Shown: positions 8,072-16,916 of the stretch, in pieces
How positions within the stretch are numbered: position 1 is the first letter of the stretch
Layout: the number at the start of each line of letters is the position of its first letter
NCBI GenBank assembly: GCA_028687975.1
Contig: JAQTZD010000024.1
Coordinates: 1-34,760, forward strand
Source of the DNA: Sediminibacterium sp.
Lineage (GTDB): Bacteria > Bacteroidota > Bacteroidia > Chitinophagales > Chitinophagaceae
Length of the DNA: 34,760 nucleotides
Reading direction: 5' to 3'
Translations under genes and position numbers: made by a program
The notes under the pieces: model-generated
What the model was told of the DNA's origin: nothing
What the model saw: the letters and a program-made list of their open reading frames with translations, nothing else
Databases searched by the model: none

Positions 8072-11000
8072 ATGAAGCATTTCATAGAAGGCGTTGCCAA
8101 AAAATTCAAAGAGTTTAAACCGACCAGCTGGGCGGTAGACAACAAAACGGCCGTCTATATCATTACCATCCTGATCTCTCTGTATGGTTTGAACAAGTTC
8201 AACACCCTGCCGAAAGAACAATTTCCGGACATTGTGGTTCCCACGATCTCCGTAACAACCATCTATTTTGGTAACTCTCCCAAAGACATAGAGAACCTGG
8301 TTACCAGGCCAATTGAAAAACAACTGAAGGGAATCAGCGGGGCCAAAGTAAAGAAGATACAAAGTACTTCCCAGCAGGATTACAGCCTGATTGTGGTAGA
8401 ATTTGATACCGATATCAAAACGGAAATTGCCAAACAGAAAGTAAAGGATGCGGTAGACAAGGCCCAGACCGATCTGCCTACCGATCTTACTTCCCAGCCA
8501 AATGTGCAGGAGTTTGCCTTCAGTGAGATCCCGATCATGTTCGTAAACATCAGCGGAAACTACGACGGGGTTAAACTGAAGCAGATTGCAGATAAAATGC
8601 AGGACCGTTTTGAGGAAATGAAAGAAGTGAACCGGGCCGAGATTGTGGGTGCGCCTGAAAGGGAAATTCAGATCAATGTGGATCCTGTTAAGATGGAGGC
8701 AGCCAAGCTGACTTTCCGTGATATTGAAAATGCTGTCAGTTTCGAAAACAGAGACATCAGCGCCGGCCTGGTAGATGTTGGAAACATGAAGCGCAATATT
8801 AAAGTGAAGGGGCAGTTTACCAGCGCCTTCGACATGCGCAACATCATTATCAAAAACATCTCTGGTGCTCCTATTTACCTGAAAGATGTTGCCGAACTGA
8901 TCGATACGGTTAAAGAAACGGAAAGCTATGCCCGTTTAGGTGGCGCAAACGTAATTACGCTAAACATTGTAAAACGTTCCGGAGAAAACCTGATCAACAC
9001 GGCCGATGGAATCAAGAAGCTGGTGGAAGAAATGCAGAAAAGCCAGGAAATTCCCAAGGATGTTAAAGTAGTTATTACCGGAGACCAGAGCAAGAAAACC
9101 AAGACATCCTTTAATGAACTGGTGAACACCATCATTATCGGATTCATCCTCGTGTTGCTGATCCTGATGTTCTTCATGGGTGTAACCAACGCATTCTTTG
9201 TGGCATTAAGCGTTCCGCTTTCTGTTTTCGTTGCATTCATGTTCCTTCCGTTGGGAGATTTCATTGTAGGATCTCCCATTACACTGAACTTCATTGTGCT
9301 GTTTGCACTGTTGTTTGGTTTGGGTATTATCGTGGACGATGCCATTGTGGTGATTGAAAATACACACCGGATCTTCGACAACGGAAAAGTCAATATCGTC
9401 CGTTCTGCCAAGGAGGCCGCAGGAGAAGTATTCATTCCTGTTTTGGCCGGTACGGCTACCACGCTGGCGCCGTTTTTCCCGCTCCTGCTCTGGAAAGGGT
9501 TGATTGGTAAATTCATGATCTACCTGCCAACCATGCTCATCCTTACACTTACTGCTTCTTTGATCGTGGCCTTCCTGATCAACCCGGTGTTTGCAGTCAG
9601 TTTCATGAAAAAAGAAGGGCGTGAGTTTGAAGAACCCAGAAATGCCTTCCTCAAAAAAAGATGGTTCTGGGCATTCTTTGGATTTGGTATCCTGTTCAAT
9701 CTGGCCGGTTGGCATGGATTCGGTAACCTGCTGTTGTTCATTAATATTATGGTGATGCTCGAGCGCTATGTATTGCGCAACATCATCCACTACTTCCAGG
9801 AGCACCTCTTGCCCGATTTCATGAACAACTACGAAAAACTGTTGCGTTGGATACTGGTGAAACACAGACCTGGATGGCTGATGGTCGGATTGTTCCTGCT
9901 GTTCCCCATTTCTCTGTTCTTCCTGGTATTGAGAAATAACCCCAAGCCTTTCTTCCCGAGCGGAGATCCCAACATCGGCTTTGTATACCTCAAAATGCCC
10001 ATCGGAACCAGCGCTAAAGCAACCGATTCTGTAGTACGCGTCCTGGAAAACAGGGTATACAAAATCCTGGGTGAGGAAAACAGGCCAGGTGCGGAAGGAA
10101 GTATTGTGGAGAGTGTGATCTCGAATGTTGCGGTAAGTGCCAACAATCCCAGAGACAACAACAGAAGTGTTCGTTCCAACCTCGGAAGGATCCAGATTTC
10201 TTTTGTGGAGTTCGAAAAAAGACACGGTAAGAGCAGTGCACCTTATCTCGATTCTATCCGGGCAGCCATGACCGGTATTCCGGGTGCCTCTATAGAAGTG
10301 AGTCAGGAAGATGCAGGCCCTCCCACAGACCCTCCGGTAAATATTGAAATTTTCGGAGATGATTTTGAATCCATTGCCAAAGTGGCTTACCAACTACAAA
10401 ACCACCTCGATACCAACCGGATAGAAGGTATCCAAAACCTTCAGCTGGATGTGGATTTGCTGAACCCGGAAATCACCATCAATATAGATCGTGAAAGAGC
10501 ACTTGCCGAAGGGTTGAGCACTGCGCAGATTGGTTCTGAACTGAGAACAGCGGTTTTTGGAAAGGAAGTAAGTAAATTAAAAGAAGGAGAAGACGATTAT
10601 AAGATTCAGCTGAGGTACCATGACCTGAAAAGAAACAATGTGGCAGACCTGATGAACATGCGGATTGTATTCAGAGATTTCAACAGCGGCGCTATTAAGC
10701 AGATCCCTGTAAACAGTGTGGCCACTGTAGATTACACCAATACAACCGGTGGCATCAAAAGGAAGAACCTAAAACGTACCATCCAGATTCAGTCTACGGT
10801 AACAGATCCGTCACTTACTCCGGTAATTAATAAAGAGCTGGCCAAGAAAATTGAGGATTTTAAATCCAAAACTGAAATTCCGCCGGATGTAACCATTAAG
10901 CAAACCGGTGAGGGAGAACAACAAGCCGAGACCATGTCGTTCCTCGGAATGGCAATGCTGACCTCCTTGCTGATCATTTTCCTGATCCTGGTATTGCAGT

Positions 11001-11641
11001 TCAACAGCCTGAGTAAACCGTTCATCGTTCTCACAGAGATCTTCTTCTCGATCATTGGTGTTTTCATCGGTTATGCAATAACAGGTATGACCATGGCCAC
11101 CATCATGGTAGGTGTGGGTATCATAGGACTGGCTGGTATCGTAATTAAAAACGGTATCCTCCTGATTGAATTTACCGATGAACTGAGAAGCAGGGGTTAC
11201 AAAACCAGGGAAGCTGCCATACAGGCTGGTAAAATCAGGATTATTCCGGTACTGCTTACCGCCATTGCCACCATCATGGGACTGTTTCCGCTGGCCATCG
11301 GTTTCAACATCGATTTTGTATCCATGTTCCAGCACCTCGATCCCAAGATCTTTATTGGGGGCGACAGTGTGGTATTCTGGGGGCCATTGAGCTGGACCAT
11401 TATATTTGGTCTGATATTCTCTTTCTTCCTTACTTTAATTATGGTACCAAGCATGTACCTGATTTCTGAAAGGTTAAGAAGACCCATGGAGCGGTTCTAT
11501 GGTTCCAAATTTGTGGCACTGCTCGGATTTACCGGACCATTTTTCTTTATCCTTGTGGGTATTATGTTTGGTGTAAAAAAATTACAAGGGAAAAAAGTAT
11601 GGATGGGTGTTTTAAAACCCGCCCCTTCTAAAACAAATTAA
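8072..11641 (+). CDS. RND efflux transporter permease, AcrB-like with extra membrane segments
   Basis: A 1189-residue proton-driven pump. After TM1 (about residues 27-41), the porter-domain signature LPKEQFPDIVVPTISVTTIY follows. TM4 carries the proton-relay pair Asp422-Asp423 in GLGIIVDDAIVVIENTH, and TM10 the essential Lys1026 in GIVIKNGILLIEF. AcrB-type proteins are about 1030-1050 residues; the surplus lies mainly between TM6 and TM7 (about 515-595), where two extra hydrophobic stretches occur (near 531-545 and 550-563), and at the C-terminus, where a further hydrophobic segment follows TM12. Substrates are unknown; the sequence is nearer the HAE1 multidrug type than the heavy-metal type. 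It is cotranscribed with its adaptor, channel and regulator. Confidence 0.93.
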   Translation: MKHFIEGVAKKFKEFKPTSWAVDNKTAVYIITILISLYGLNKFNTLPKEQFPDIVVPTISVTTIYFGNSPKDIENLVTRPIEKQLKGISGAKVKKIQSTSQQDYSLIVVEFDTDIKTEIAKQKVKDAVDKAQTDLPTDLTSQPNVQEFAFSEIPIMFVNISGNYDGVKLKQIADKMQDRFEEMKEVNRAEIVGAPEREIQINVDPVKMEAAKLTFRDIENAVSFENRDISAGLVDVGNMKRNIKVKGQFTSAFDMRNIIIKNISGAPIYLKDVAELIDTVKETESYARLGGANVITLNIVKRSGENLINTADGIKKLVEEMQKSQEIPKDVKVVITGDQSKKTKTSFNELVNTIIIGFILVLLILMFFMGVTNAFFVALSVPLSVFVAFMFLPLGDFIVGSPITLNFIVLFALLFGLGIIVDDAIVVIENTHRIFDNGKVNIVRSAKEAAGEVFIPVLAGTATTLAPFFPLLLWKGLIGKFMIYLPTMLILTLTASLIVAFLINPVFAVSFMKKEGREFEEPRNAFLKKRWFWAFFGFGILFNLAGWHGFGNLLLFINIMVMLERYVLRNIIHYFQEHLLPDFMNNYEKLLRWILVKHRPGWLMVGLFLLFPISLFFLVLRNNPKPFFPSGDPNIGFVYLKMPIGTSAKATDSVVRVLENRVYKILGEENRPGAEGSIVESVISNVAVSANNPRDNNRSVRSNLGRIQISFVEFEKRHGKSSAPYLDSIRAAMTGIPGASIEVSQEDAGPPTDPPVNIEIFGDDFESIAKVAYQLQNHLDTNRIEGIQNLQLDVDLLNPEITINIDRERALAEGLSTAQIGSELRTAVFGKEVSKLKEGEDDYKIQLRYHDLKRNNVADLMNMRIVFRDFNSGAIKQIPVNSVATVDYTNTTGGIKRKNLKRTIQIQSTVTDPSLTPVINKELAKKIEDFKSKTEIPPDVTIKQTGEGEQQAETMSFLGMAMLTSLLIIFLILVLQFNSLSKPFIVLTEIFFSIIGVFIGYAITGMTMATIMVGVGIIGLAGIVIKNGILLIEFTDELRSRGYKTREAAIQAGKIRIIPVLLTAIATIMGLFPLAIGFNIDFVSMFQHLDPKIFIGGDSVVFWGPLSWTIIFGLIFSFFLTLIMVPSMYLISERLRRPMERFYGSKFVALLGFTGPFFFILVGIMFGVKKLQGKKVWMGVLKPAPSKTN

Positions 11642-11652
11642 ACGATAGAAAC

Positions 11653-12447
11653 ATGATCAGCAATCACGAAATTGATTACAGGATTTTTGGAGAGGAGATG
11701 CAGTATGTTGAAGTTGAACTAGACTACAACGAAACTGCCATTGCAGAACCCGGGGCCTTTATGATGATGGACGATGGCGTTATTATGGAAACCATGTTTG
11801 GCGACGGCAGTCACCAGAACAACAGCATTTTTGGAAAATTGCTGAATGCCGGAAAAAGAGTCCTGACAGGTGAAAGTCTGTTCATGACCGCCTTCACCAA
11901 TGTGAACCAGGGAAAAAGAAGGGTATGTTTTGCTTCTCCCTATCCAGGTAAAATCATTCCGCTCGACCTGTCGGTGCTGAACAACCGGATCATCTGTCAG
12001 AAAGATGCTTTTCTGTGTGCGGCAAAAGGTGTAAATGTGGGCATTGAATTTCAACGCAAACTGGGAACCGGTTTGTTTGGCGGGGAAGGATTTATCATGC
12101 AGAAACTGGAAGGGGATGGCATGGCATTCCTGCACGCAGGCGGACATGTGTTTCAGAAAAACCTACAGCCGGGAGAATTGTTGAAAATTGATACCGGTTG
12201 TATTGTTGGTTTCACTTCCGGTGTTCATTACGATATCCAGTTTGTTGGTGGAATCAAAAACACACTGTTTGGCGGTGAGGGCTTATTCTTTGCTACGTTA
12301 TCCGGCCCGGGAACTGTTTGGATTCAGACCCTTCCGATCAGCAGACTTGCCGGCAGAATCCTGCAATACGGCACTACCACCAGAAAAGAAGAAGGAAGCC
12401 TGTTGGGCGGAATCGGAAATTTACTGGATGGAGACGGAAGATGGTAA
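11653..12447 (+). CDS. AIM24 / TIGR00266 family protein
   Basis: A 264-residue protein of the AIM24 family: ISNHEIDYRIFGEEMQYVEVEL, the turn AIAEPGAFMMMDDGV, and glycine-rich repeats such as GTGLFGGEGFIMQKLEGDG and NTLFGGEGLFFATLSGPG. The fold is a beta-sandwich made of internal repeats. The family is named for a yeast mitochondrial protein; no reaction is known in bacteria. It starts 11 nt after the RND pump stop and lies before the operon terminator, so it belongs to the efflux transcription unit. A membrane-linked accessory role is possible but is inferred only from the context. Confidence 0.88.
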   Translation: MISNHEIDYRIFGEEMQYVEVELDYNETAIAEPGAFMMMDDGVIMETMFGDGSHQNNSIFGKLLNAGKRVLTGESLFMTAFTNVNQGKRRVCFASPYPGKIIPLDLSVLNNRIICQKDAFLCAAKGVNVGIEFQRKLGTGLFGGEGFIMQKLEGDGMAFLHAGGHVFQKNLQPGELLKIDTGCIVGFTSGVHYDIQFVGGIKNTLFGGEGLFFATLSGPGTVWIQTLPISRLAGRILQYGTTTRKEEGSLLGGIGNLLDGDGRW

Positions 12448-12474
12448 TTGGTTAATTACAGTTGGCTCTTATAT

Positions 12475-12502
12475 AGCGGCCCCCGAATTCAGGGGCCGCT
12501 TC
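12475..12502 (+). terminator. Rho-independent terminator of the efflux operon
   Basis: A perfect 9-bp GC-rich stem, AGCGGCCCC (12475-12483) with GGGGCCGCT (12492-12500), has an 8-nt loop and is followed on the plus strand by TTCTGTTTATAT. It lies 27 nt after the AIM24 stop. Being symmetric it may also stop the converging aminotransferase transcript, but the tail on that side is less T-rich. Confidence 0.85.
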
Positions 12503-12526
12503 TGTTTATATCATTGATGCCGTTGG

Positions 12527-13678
12527 CTATTTCAGACTGGTCAGTTTGGACACGGCTTTCTCCAGGGTTTCCGTTTTTTTGGCAAAACAAAACCGCAATA
12601 CTTTATTGTCTTCTCCATCTCTGTAAAAAGAAGAAACCGGTATGGTAGCTATGCCGTATTCTTTGGTAAGCCGGATGGCCAGCTCCTTGTCTGTTTCATT
12701 GCTGAAGCCTTCATAACTGTAACACTCAAAATAACTTCCGTGTGAGGGAACACAGCGAAAGGGTGTTTTTTCCATCAGCGTTCTGAAATAATCTCTTTTC
12801 TCTTGTATGAATGCCCCCAGGTTCAGGTAATCGTTCTCGTTTTGCAGATAAGCCGCCAACGCAACCTGTTTAGGTGTATCACAAGTAAAACAATTGAACT
12901 GGTGTATTTTCCGGAAAGCCTGCATCAGGTAATCGGGTGCAATGCAGTAGCCCAGTTTCCATCCGGTACAATGGTAGGTTTTTCCGAAAGAAAAACACAC
13001 AAAACTTCTCGCAAACAGATCGGGATAGCGAAGTATGCTCTGGTGACTGATGCCATCGAATATGAGGTGCTCATACACTTCATCGCTCAGAATCAGGATA
13101 TTGGTGCCGGCAGTAATGGCCGATAAATTTTTCATATCTTCTGCACTCAGTACAGCACCGGTTGGATTGTGCGGTGAATTGATCATGATCATCCGGGTAT
13201 GCGGTGTAATGCTTGCTTTTACCGTATCCCATGGAATGGAATAATCGGGATACTTCAATGCAATCGTGACTGCTTTCGCACCATTCAATTCTATGGTAGG
13301 AATATAACAATCGTATGCAGGTTCAAATACAATGACTTCGTCGCCCGGTTGCAGCACCGTGGTTAATGCAGTATAAATGGCATAGGTTCCACCGGGGGTA
13401 ACCGTAATATCTGTATTGGGATCGATGGATGCATGGTACAGCCGGGATGCTTTTTGCGCAAGTGCCTCGCGCAATGCCGGAAGGCCGTTCATATGTACAT
13501 ACTGGTTATTGCCCTCCTGCATGGCTTTGCATACCAGACCGGACAGCACTTCACTCATGGGAAAATCGGGGAATCCCTGACCCAGGTTGATAGCGCCGTG
13601 TTCTGCGGCGAGCTGACTCATGACCGTAAAAATAGTTGTCCCTACATGAGGGAGTTTGGAAACAATGGTGGGTTGCAC
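12527..13678 (-). CDS. PLP-dependent aminotransferase, methionine aminotransferase (YbdL)-like
   Basis: A 383-residue fold-type I aminotransferase. Seen in order: the N-terminal INLGQGFPDFP of class I enzymes, NSPHNPTG with the PLP-contacting Asn171, Asp199 and Tyr202 in LSDEVYEHLIFDG, and the Schiff-base Lys233 in SFGKTYHCTGWKLGY, with a substrate-carboxylate Arg expected in KVLRFCFAKK. The sequence resembles YbdL and kynurenine/glutamine transaminase-type enzymes, which act on methionine and aromatic or sulfur amino acids. The start codon is GTG (13676-13678); no in-frame ATG lies nearby upstream. It follows the TolC-like gene by 60 nt, in which TATCTTTC (7 of 8 to the -7 consensus) may mark its own promoter. 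Confidence 0.9.
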   Translation of the reverse strand: MQPTIVSKLPHVGTTIFTVMSQLAAEHGAINLGQGFPDFPMSEVLSGLVCKAMQEGNNQYVHMNGLPALREALAQKASRLYHASIDPNTDITVTPGGTYAIYTALTTVLQPGDEVIVFEPAYDCYIPTIELNGAKAVTIALKYPDYSIPWDTVKASITPHTRMIMINSPHNPTGAVLSAEDMKNLSAITAGTNILILSDEVYEHLIFDGISHQSILRYPDLFARSFVCFSFGKTYHCTGWKLGYCIAPDYLMQAFRKIHQFNCFTCDTPKQVALAAYLQNENDYLNLGAFIQEKRDYFRTLMEKTPFRCVPSHGSYFECYSYEGFSNETDKELAIRLTKEYGIATIPVSSFYRDGEDNKVLRFCFAKKTETLEKAVSKLTSLK

Positions 13679-13738
13679 AATACTTTCATTTTATTGCTCC
13701 GGAAAGATAAGCAATTTAGAAAGCCTGAGCAGCAGCAA

Positions 13739-15043
13739 CTAAGGTTGGATGGAGTTAGACAAACGCTTCAATTCAATTTCAGCAACCTTGGCGGTGTAAG
13801 CCAGATTCACCAGCCGGTAAGATTCATTTTCGAAGCTTTGCTGTGCAATTTTCACATCAATGATGGTGGCCTGACCCAATTGAAACTTTTGCATCACCAG
13901 ATCCAGTAAACGCGTAGACAATTCAAAATTGGTCTTTGCAGTTTTCAACTGCTCCAGCGAACTGCTGTATGCCTGATAGGTTTTAACTGCACCGGTTTCG
14001 ATGGTCAGCATTAAATTGTCTTTCTGTGTTTGGGCAATCCGGGTATTCACTTCGGCTACCTGCTGCTGCTTTTTACTGATTAACCCGTTGTAAATCGGAA
14101 CAGATAAGTTTAAACCGAAAGTAGGACCATAGCTTTGGTTCATCAGAATGAAACCCGCACCACTGTTGGTTCTGTTGATATTTAACCCGGTGGTTGCCCG
14201 CAGCGTTGGATAGCGCAAGGCAGCCGTTTCGCGTTCGATCAGTTCATTCACTTTAATCTGTTGGTCTGCAGCAATCAACTGTGGATTCCTGGGCAGCAGT
14301 GTCCTTATTTGTTCCAGCTGAAGCGACTGATCTACCAGTATGCTGTCTGTAATAACTATATTGGAATCGGGTCTTACAAAAATCAGGTTGAGCAAGTCCG
14401 TTTTACCCTGACTGATGACCAGCTTCTGCGCCTGTTCCGATTGAATCAGGGAATTCAGATCCAGTTGCGCCTGGTAGAGATCGGCATTATTAGACATTCC
14501 CACTTCCTTCCGGCTTTCAATCACTTCCACTCTCTTTCTGGAAACCTCTATTGATTTCTGAATGGTTTGCAGAAAATTCTGCTGACGTACCACATCATAA
14601 TAACGGGTGGTAACCGCTGCAAGCGTGTTTTGAATTTGTGCATTCAGCAGATCCTGATTCAGGTTCTGTAATTCTTCCAGTCTTTTCTTAGTGGCCTTTA
14701 CCTTCATTCCGTTGTACAGCAGGAAGCTACCGGTAAGAGAGGCTGTAAGGTTATTGGAACTTACTCCGTCTCTGTTAACATCTCTGGAGGGATCGGGAAA
14801 TTTCTGGTTAATGCTGGTAATCTGTTCATTGTTATTGGCCTGTGCAGTCACAACCGGCAAACCTCCTGCAACTCCGTAGCTGTTATTGATACTTGCTATC
14901 TCCAGGTTCTCTTTGGCGAGCTGGATATTGTAACTGTTTTTCAATGCTGTGGATAAAGCATCCGACAGGGTTAAACGAGGTTGAGCAGCTGCACCCAACT
15001 CAAACAATACTGAAAATAGTAGGCAAACAGAATACTTATTCAT
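13739..15043 (-). CDS. TolC family outer-membrane protein, no adjacent pump
   Basis: A 434-residue TolC homologue with a signal peptide (VCLLFSVLFELGAAAQ, cut near residue 20), the opening LTLSDALSTALKNSYNIQLA, and two OEP repeats rich in Gln/Asn-containing helices; the second ends in FQLGQATIIDVKIAQQSFENESYRL-type sequence. It forms an outer-membrane exit duct. Unlike the copy at 5416-6828, no adaptor or pump gene lies beside it; its neighbours are pyrH (59 nt upstream, same strand) and an aminotransferase. It may serve a pump encoded elsewhere. No clear promoter is seen in the 59-nt gap, so readthrough from pyrH is possible. Confidence 0.9.
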   Translation of the reverse strand: MNKYSVCLLFSVLFELGAAAQPRLTLSDALSTALKNSYNIQLAKENLEIASINNSYGVAGGLPVVTAQANNNEQITSINQKFPDPSRDVNRDGVSSNNLTASLTGSFLLYNGMKVKATKKRLEELQNLNQDLLNAQIQNTLAAVTTRYYDVVRQQNFLQTIQKSIEVSRKRVEVIESRKEVGMSNNADLYQAQLDLNSLIQSEQAQKLVISQGKTDLLNLIFVRPDSNIVITDSILVDQSLQLEQIRTLLPRNPQLIAADQQIKVNELIERETAALRYPTLRATTGLNINRTNSGAGFILMNQSYGPTFGLNLSVPIYNGLISKKQQQVAEVNTRIAQTQKDNLMLTIETGAVKTYQAYSSSLEQLKTAKTNFELSTRLLDLVMQKFQLGQATIIDVKIAQQSFENESYRLVNLAYTAKVAEIELKRLSNSIQP

Positions 15044-15102
15044 GTATCATGAAATTATGCAAGGATCGGTTAAATCTGCAATTTTTTTATACAGGCGGGT
15101 AA

Positions 15103-15819
15103 TCAGCTTACCAGGGTACCTACATTGGATCCTTCCACCACCTGAAGCAGGTTTCCGGGCCTGTTCATATCAAAAACAATGATGGGCAATTTGTTCTCCA
15201 TACAGAGGGTAAATGCAGTCATATCCATCACTTTCAGGTTTTTTGTAATGCAATCCTGAAAGGAGATTTTATCGTACTTCACTGCAGTGGGATCTTTTTC
15301 AGGATCAGCTGTGTAAATACCGTCTACACGGGTTCCTTTAAGGATTACATCGGCCTTCATTTCGATGGCTCTCAGAGATCCTGCAGTATCTGTGGTAAAA
15401 TATGGGTTACCGGTACCGGCTCCGAATATTACGACCCGGCCTTTCTCCAGATGGCGCAGTGCTTTTCTGCGGATATAGGGCTCAGCTACCTGTTCCATGT
15501 TGATGGCACTCTGTAAACGGGTATACACGCCGATTTTCTCGAGCATGGCCTGCATGGCCATAGCATTGATCACAGTTGCCAACATTCCCATATAATCGCC
15601 ATGGGCGCGTTCAATACCGCTGTCGGCTTCGTTCATTCCGCGATAGATGTTCCCTCCGCCTATCACTATAGCCACCTGTACACCCAGATCGGTTACCCGC
15701 TTGATGTCGTGTGCATATTGTTCTATGATTTGAGGATTGAACGGATCTCCGTTGCGTTGGTCGCCCAACAGCGCTTCTCCGGACAATTTAAGCAGGATGC
15801 GTTTAAACCTTGGCAGCAT
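15103..15819 (-). CDS. pyrH: UMP kinase
   Basis: A 238-residue bacterial UMP kinase of the amino-acid-kinase fold. It shows [14 protein letters not shown] near the N-terminus, the glycine loop [47 protein letters not shown] and the UMP-site region [15 protein letters not shown]. It phosphorylates UMP to UDP with ATP in the cytoplasm and is usually activated by GTP and inhibited by UTP. As in many bacteria it follows tsf, but here a strong terminator (15911-15943) and a separate -7 box (15847-15854) come between, and frr is not next to it. Confidence 0.96.
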   Translation of the reverse strand: MLPRFKRILLKLSGEALLGDQRNGDPFNPQIIEQYAHDIKRVTDLGVQVAIVIGGGNIYRGMNEADSGIERAHGDYMGMLATVINAMAMQAMLEKIGVYTRLQSAINMEQVAEPYIRRKALRHLEKGRVVIFGAGTGNPYFTTDTAGSLRAIEMKADVILKGTRVDGIYTADPEKDPTAVKYDKISFQDCITKNLKVMDMTAFTLCMENKLPIIVFDMNRPGNLLQVVEGSNVGTLVS

Positions 15820-15846
15820 GTAATGGATTTAGGGTGAAGTGTTGCG

Positions 15847-15854
15847 CAAAGATA
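15847..15854 (-). promoter_or_regulatory. -7 promoter element of pyrH
   Basis: Read on the minus strand, TATCTTTG is a full match to TAnnTTTG. It ends 27 nt before the pyrH ATG, which gives a short leader of roughly 20-25 nt. It lies downstream of the tsf terminator, where pyrH would need its own promoter. A -33 TTG at the usual distance is not obvious. Confidence 0.6.
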
Positions 15855-15910
15855 TAATCCAAACCAACGCGCAGAAGGAAAAAAATCAAAAAACGGGGGC
15901 CGGAGTTATC

Positions 15911-15943
15911 AAAAAGAAAAGCCCTGGTTTTCCAGAGCTTTTC
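15911..15943 (-). terminator. Rho-independent terminator after tsf
   Basis: On the minus strand GAAAAGCTCTGG pairs with CCAGGGCTTTTC (12 bp including one G-U) across an AAAA loop, followed directly by TTTTTGAT. Stem positions are 15932-15943 and 15916-15927, with the T run at 15911-15915. It lies 29 nt after the tsf stop and closes the rplM-rpsI-rpsB-tsf operon. Confidence 0.9.
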
Positions 15944-15972
15944 AAACTATTACTTAAGATGCTTCGGGAGGA

Positions 15973-16809
15973 TTATCCCAGGGCAACCCTTCTGAATTCT
16001 GTAACGGTTACATCACCTGCGTGTTTCAGGTAAGACTCTACGGTAACAGCGCCATCTTTTACGAAAGCCTGTGCCAGCAAAGTATTTTCTTTGAAGAAAG
16101 CGTTCAGTTTGCCTTCTGCAATTTTAGCGATCATATCATCGGGCTTACCGGCCATTTTAGGATCTGCTTTCATTGTTTCCACAACAATCGCTCTTTCTCT
16201 TTCGATGGTTTCAGCAGGAATGCTGTTGGCGTCTACTGCCAGTGGGTTCATTGCCGCAATCTGCATGGCAACATCCTTACCTGCGTCAGCAGCTTCTTTG
16301 TTCAATCCTACCAGAACACCCATACGGTTAGCGCCATGGATATAAGATGCTACATAAGGAGCTTCGATTCTTTCGAACTTGGCAACTCCGATTTTTTCAC
16401 CGATGGCAGCCAGTTTATCATTGATCAGATCGGCAACTTTAGCACCGTTGATGCTTACTTCGTTCAGTTCTTCAGCACTCTTCACATTGTTTGCAACAGC
16501 TGCATCAGCAATGGATGTAGCAAAAGCAACGAAATCTGCATTCTTGGAAACGAAATCGGTTTCACAGCTGATACATACAACAAAACCAACTTTATGATCG
16601 GCAGATGTTTTAGCAATAATTACCCCTTCTTTCGCTTCTCTGTCGCTACGCTTGGCAGCTACTTTCTGACCCTGCTTACGCAACCAGTCGATTGCAGCTT
16701 CAAAATCACCATTGGTTTCAGTTAAAGCTTTTCTGCAATCCATCATTCCGGCACCTGTTGCCTGACGTAATTTATTGATGTCTGCTGCTGTAATAGTTGC
16801 AGTTCCCAT
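15973..16809 (-). CDS. tsf: translation elongation factor Ts
   Basis: A 278-residue EF-Ts. The N-terminal UBA-like domain has INKLRQATGAGMMDCRKALTE and WLRKQGQKVAAKR. The EF-Tu contact motif TDFVSKN is present in CISCETDFVSKNADFV, and the core ends in PMAGKPDDMIAKIAEGKLNAFF-type sequence and the C-terminal module. It exchanges GDP for GTP on EF-Tu in the cytoplasm. It lies downstream of rpsB, its usual partner, separated by about 107 nt that hold a perfect 13-bp hairpin (16840-16871). A terminator follows. Length is close to that of other EF-Ts proteins. Confidence 0.97.
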   Translation of the reverse strand: MGTATITAADINKLRQATGAGMMDCRKALTETNGDFEAAIDWLRKQGQKVAAKRSDREAKEGVIIAKTSADHKVGFVVCISCETDFVSKNADFVAFATSIADAAVANNVKSAEELNEVSINGAKVADLINDKLAAIGEKIGVAKFERIEAPYVASYIHGANRMGVLVGLNKEAADAGKDVAMQIAAMNPLAVDANSIPAETIERERAIVVETMKADPKMAGKPDDMIAKIAEGKLNAFFKENTLLAQAFVKDGAVTVESYLKHAGDVTVTEFRRVALG

Positions 16810-16839
16810 AGTATTTTATATTGATTAGTTATTTAATAG

Positions 16840-16871
16840 GCAATACAGAATCTTTTCGGATTCTGTATTGC
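16840..16871 (-). promoter_or_regulatory. 13-bp stem-loop between rpsB and tsf
   Basis: GCAATACAGAATC (16840-16852) and GATTCTGTATTGC (16859-16871) form a perfect 13-bp stem with a 6-nt loop. The bases that follow on the minus strand (CTATTAAATAAC) are not a T run, so it is not a standard terminator. Possible roles are partial attenuation, an RNA-processing site, or protection of the upstream mRNA end, each of which would set the ratio of S2 to EF-Ts. The role is inferred; the stem is seen directly. Confidence 0.7.
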
Positions 16872-16916
16872 TGTTAAAGATATTTACTGTGTAAACGCGG
16901 CAGTATTATGTATATA

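Noticed and set aside
9206..10393. A 395-codon open frame antisense to the RND pump
   Set aside because: The translation is rich in His, Gln and Cys with no recognisable domain, and it lies fully inside a clearly coding gene on the other strand; it is a shadow frame.
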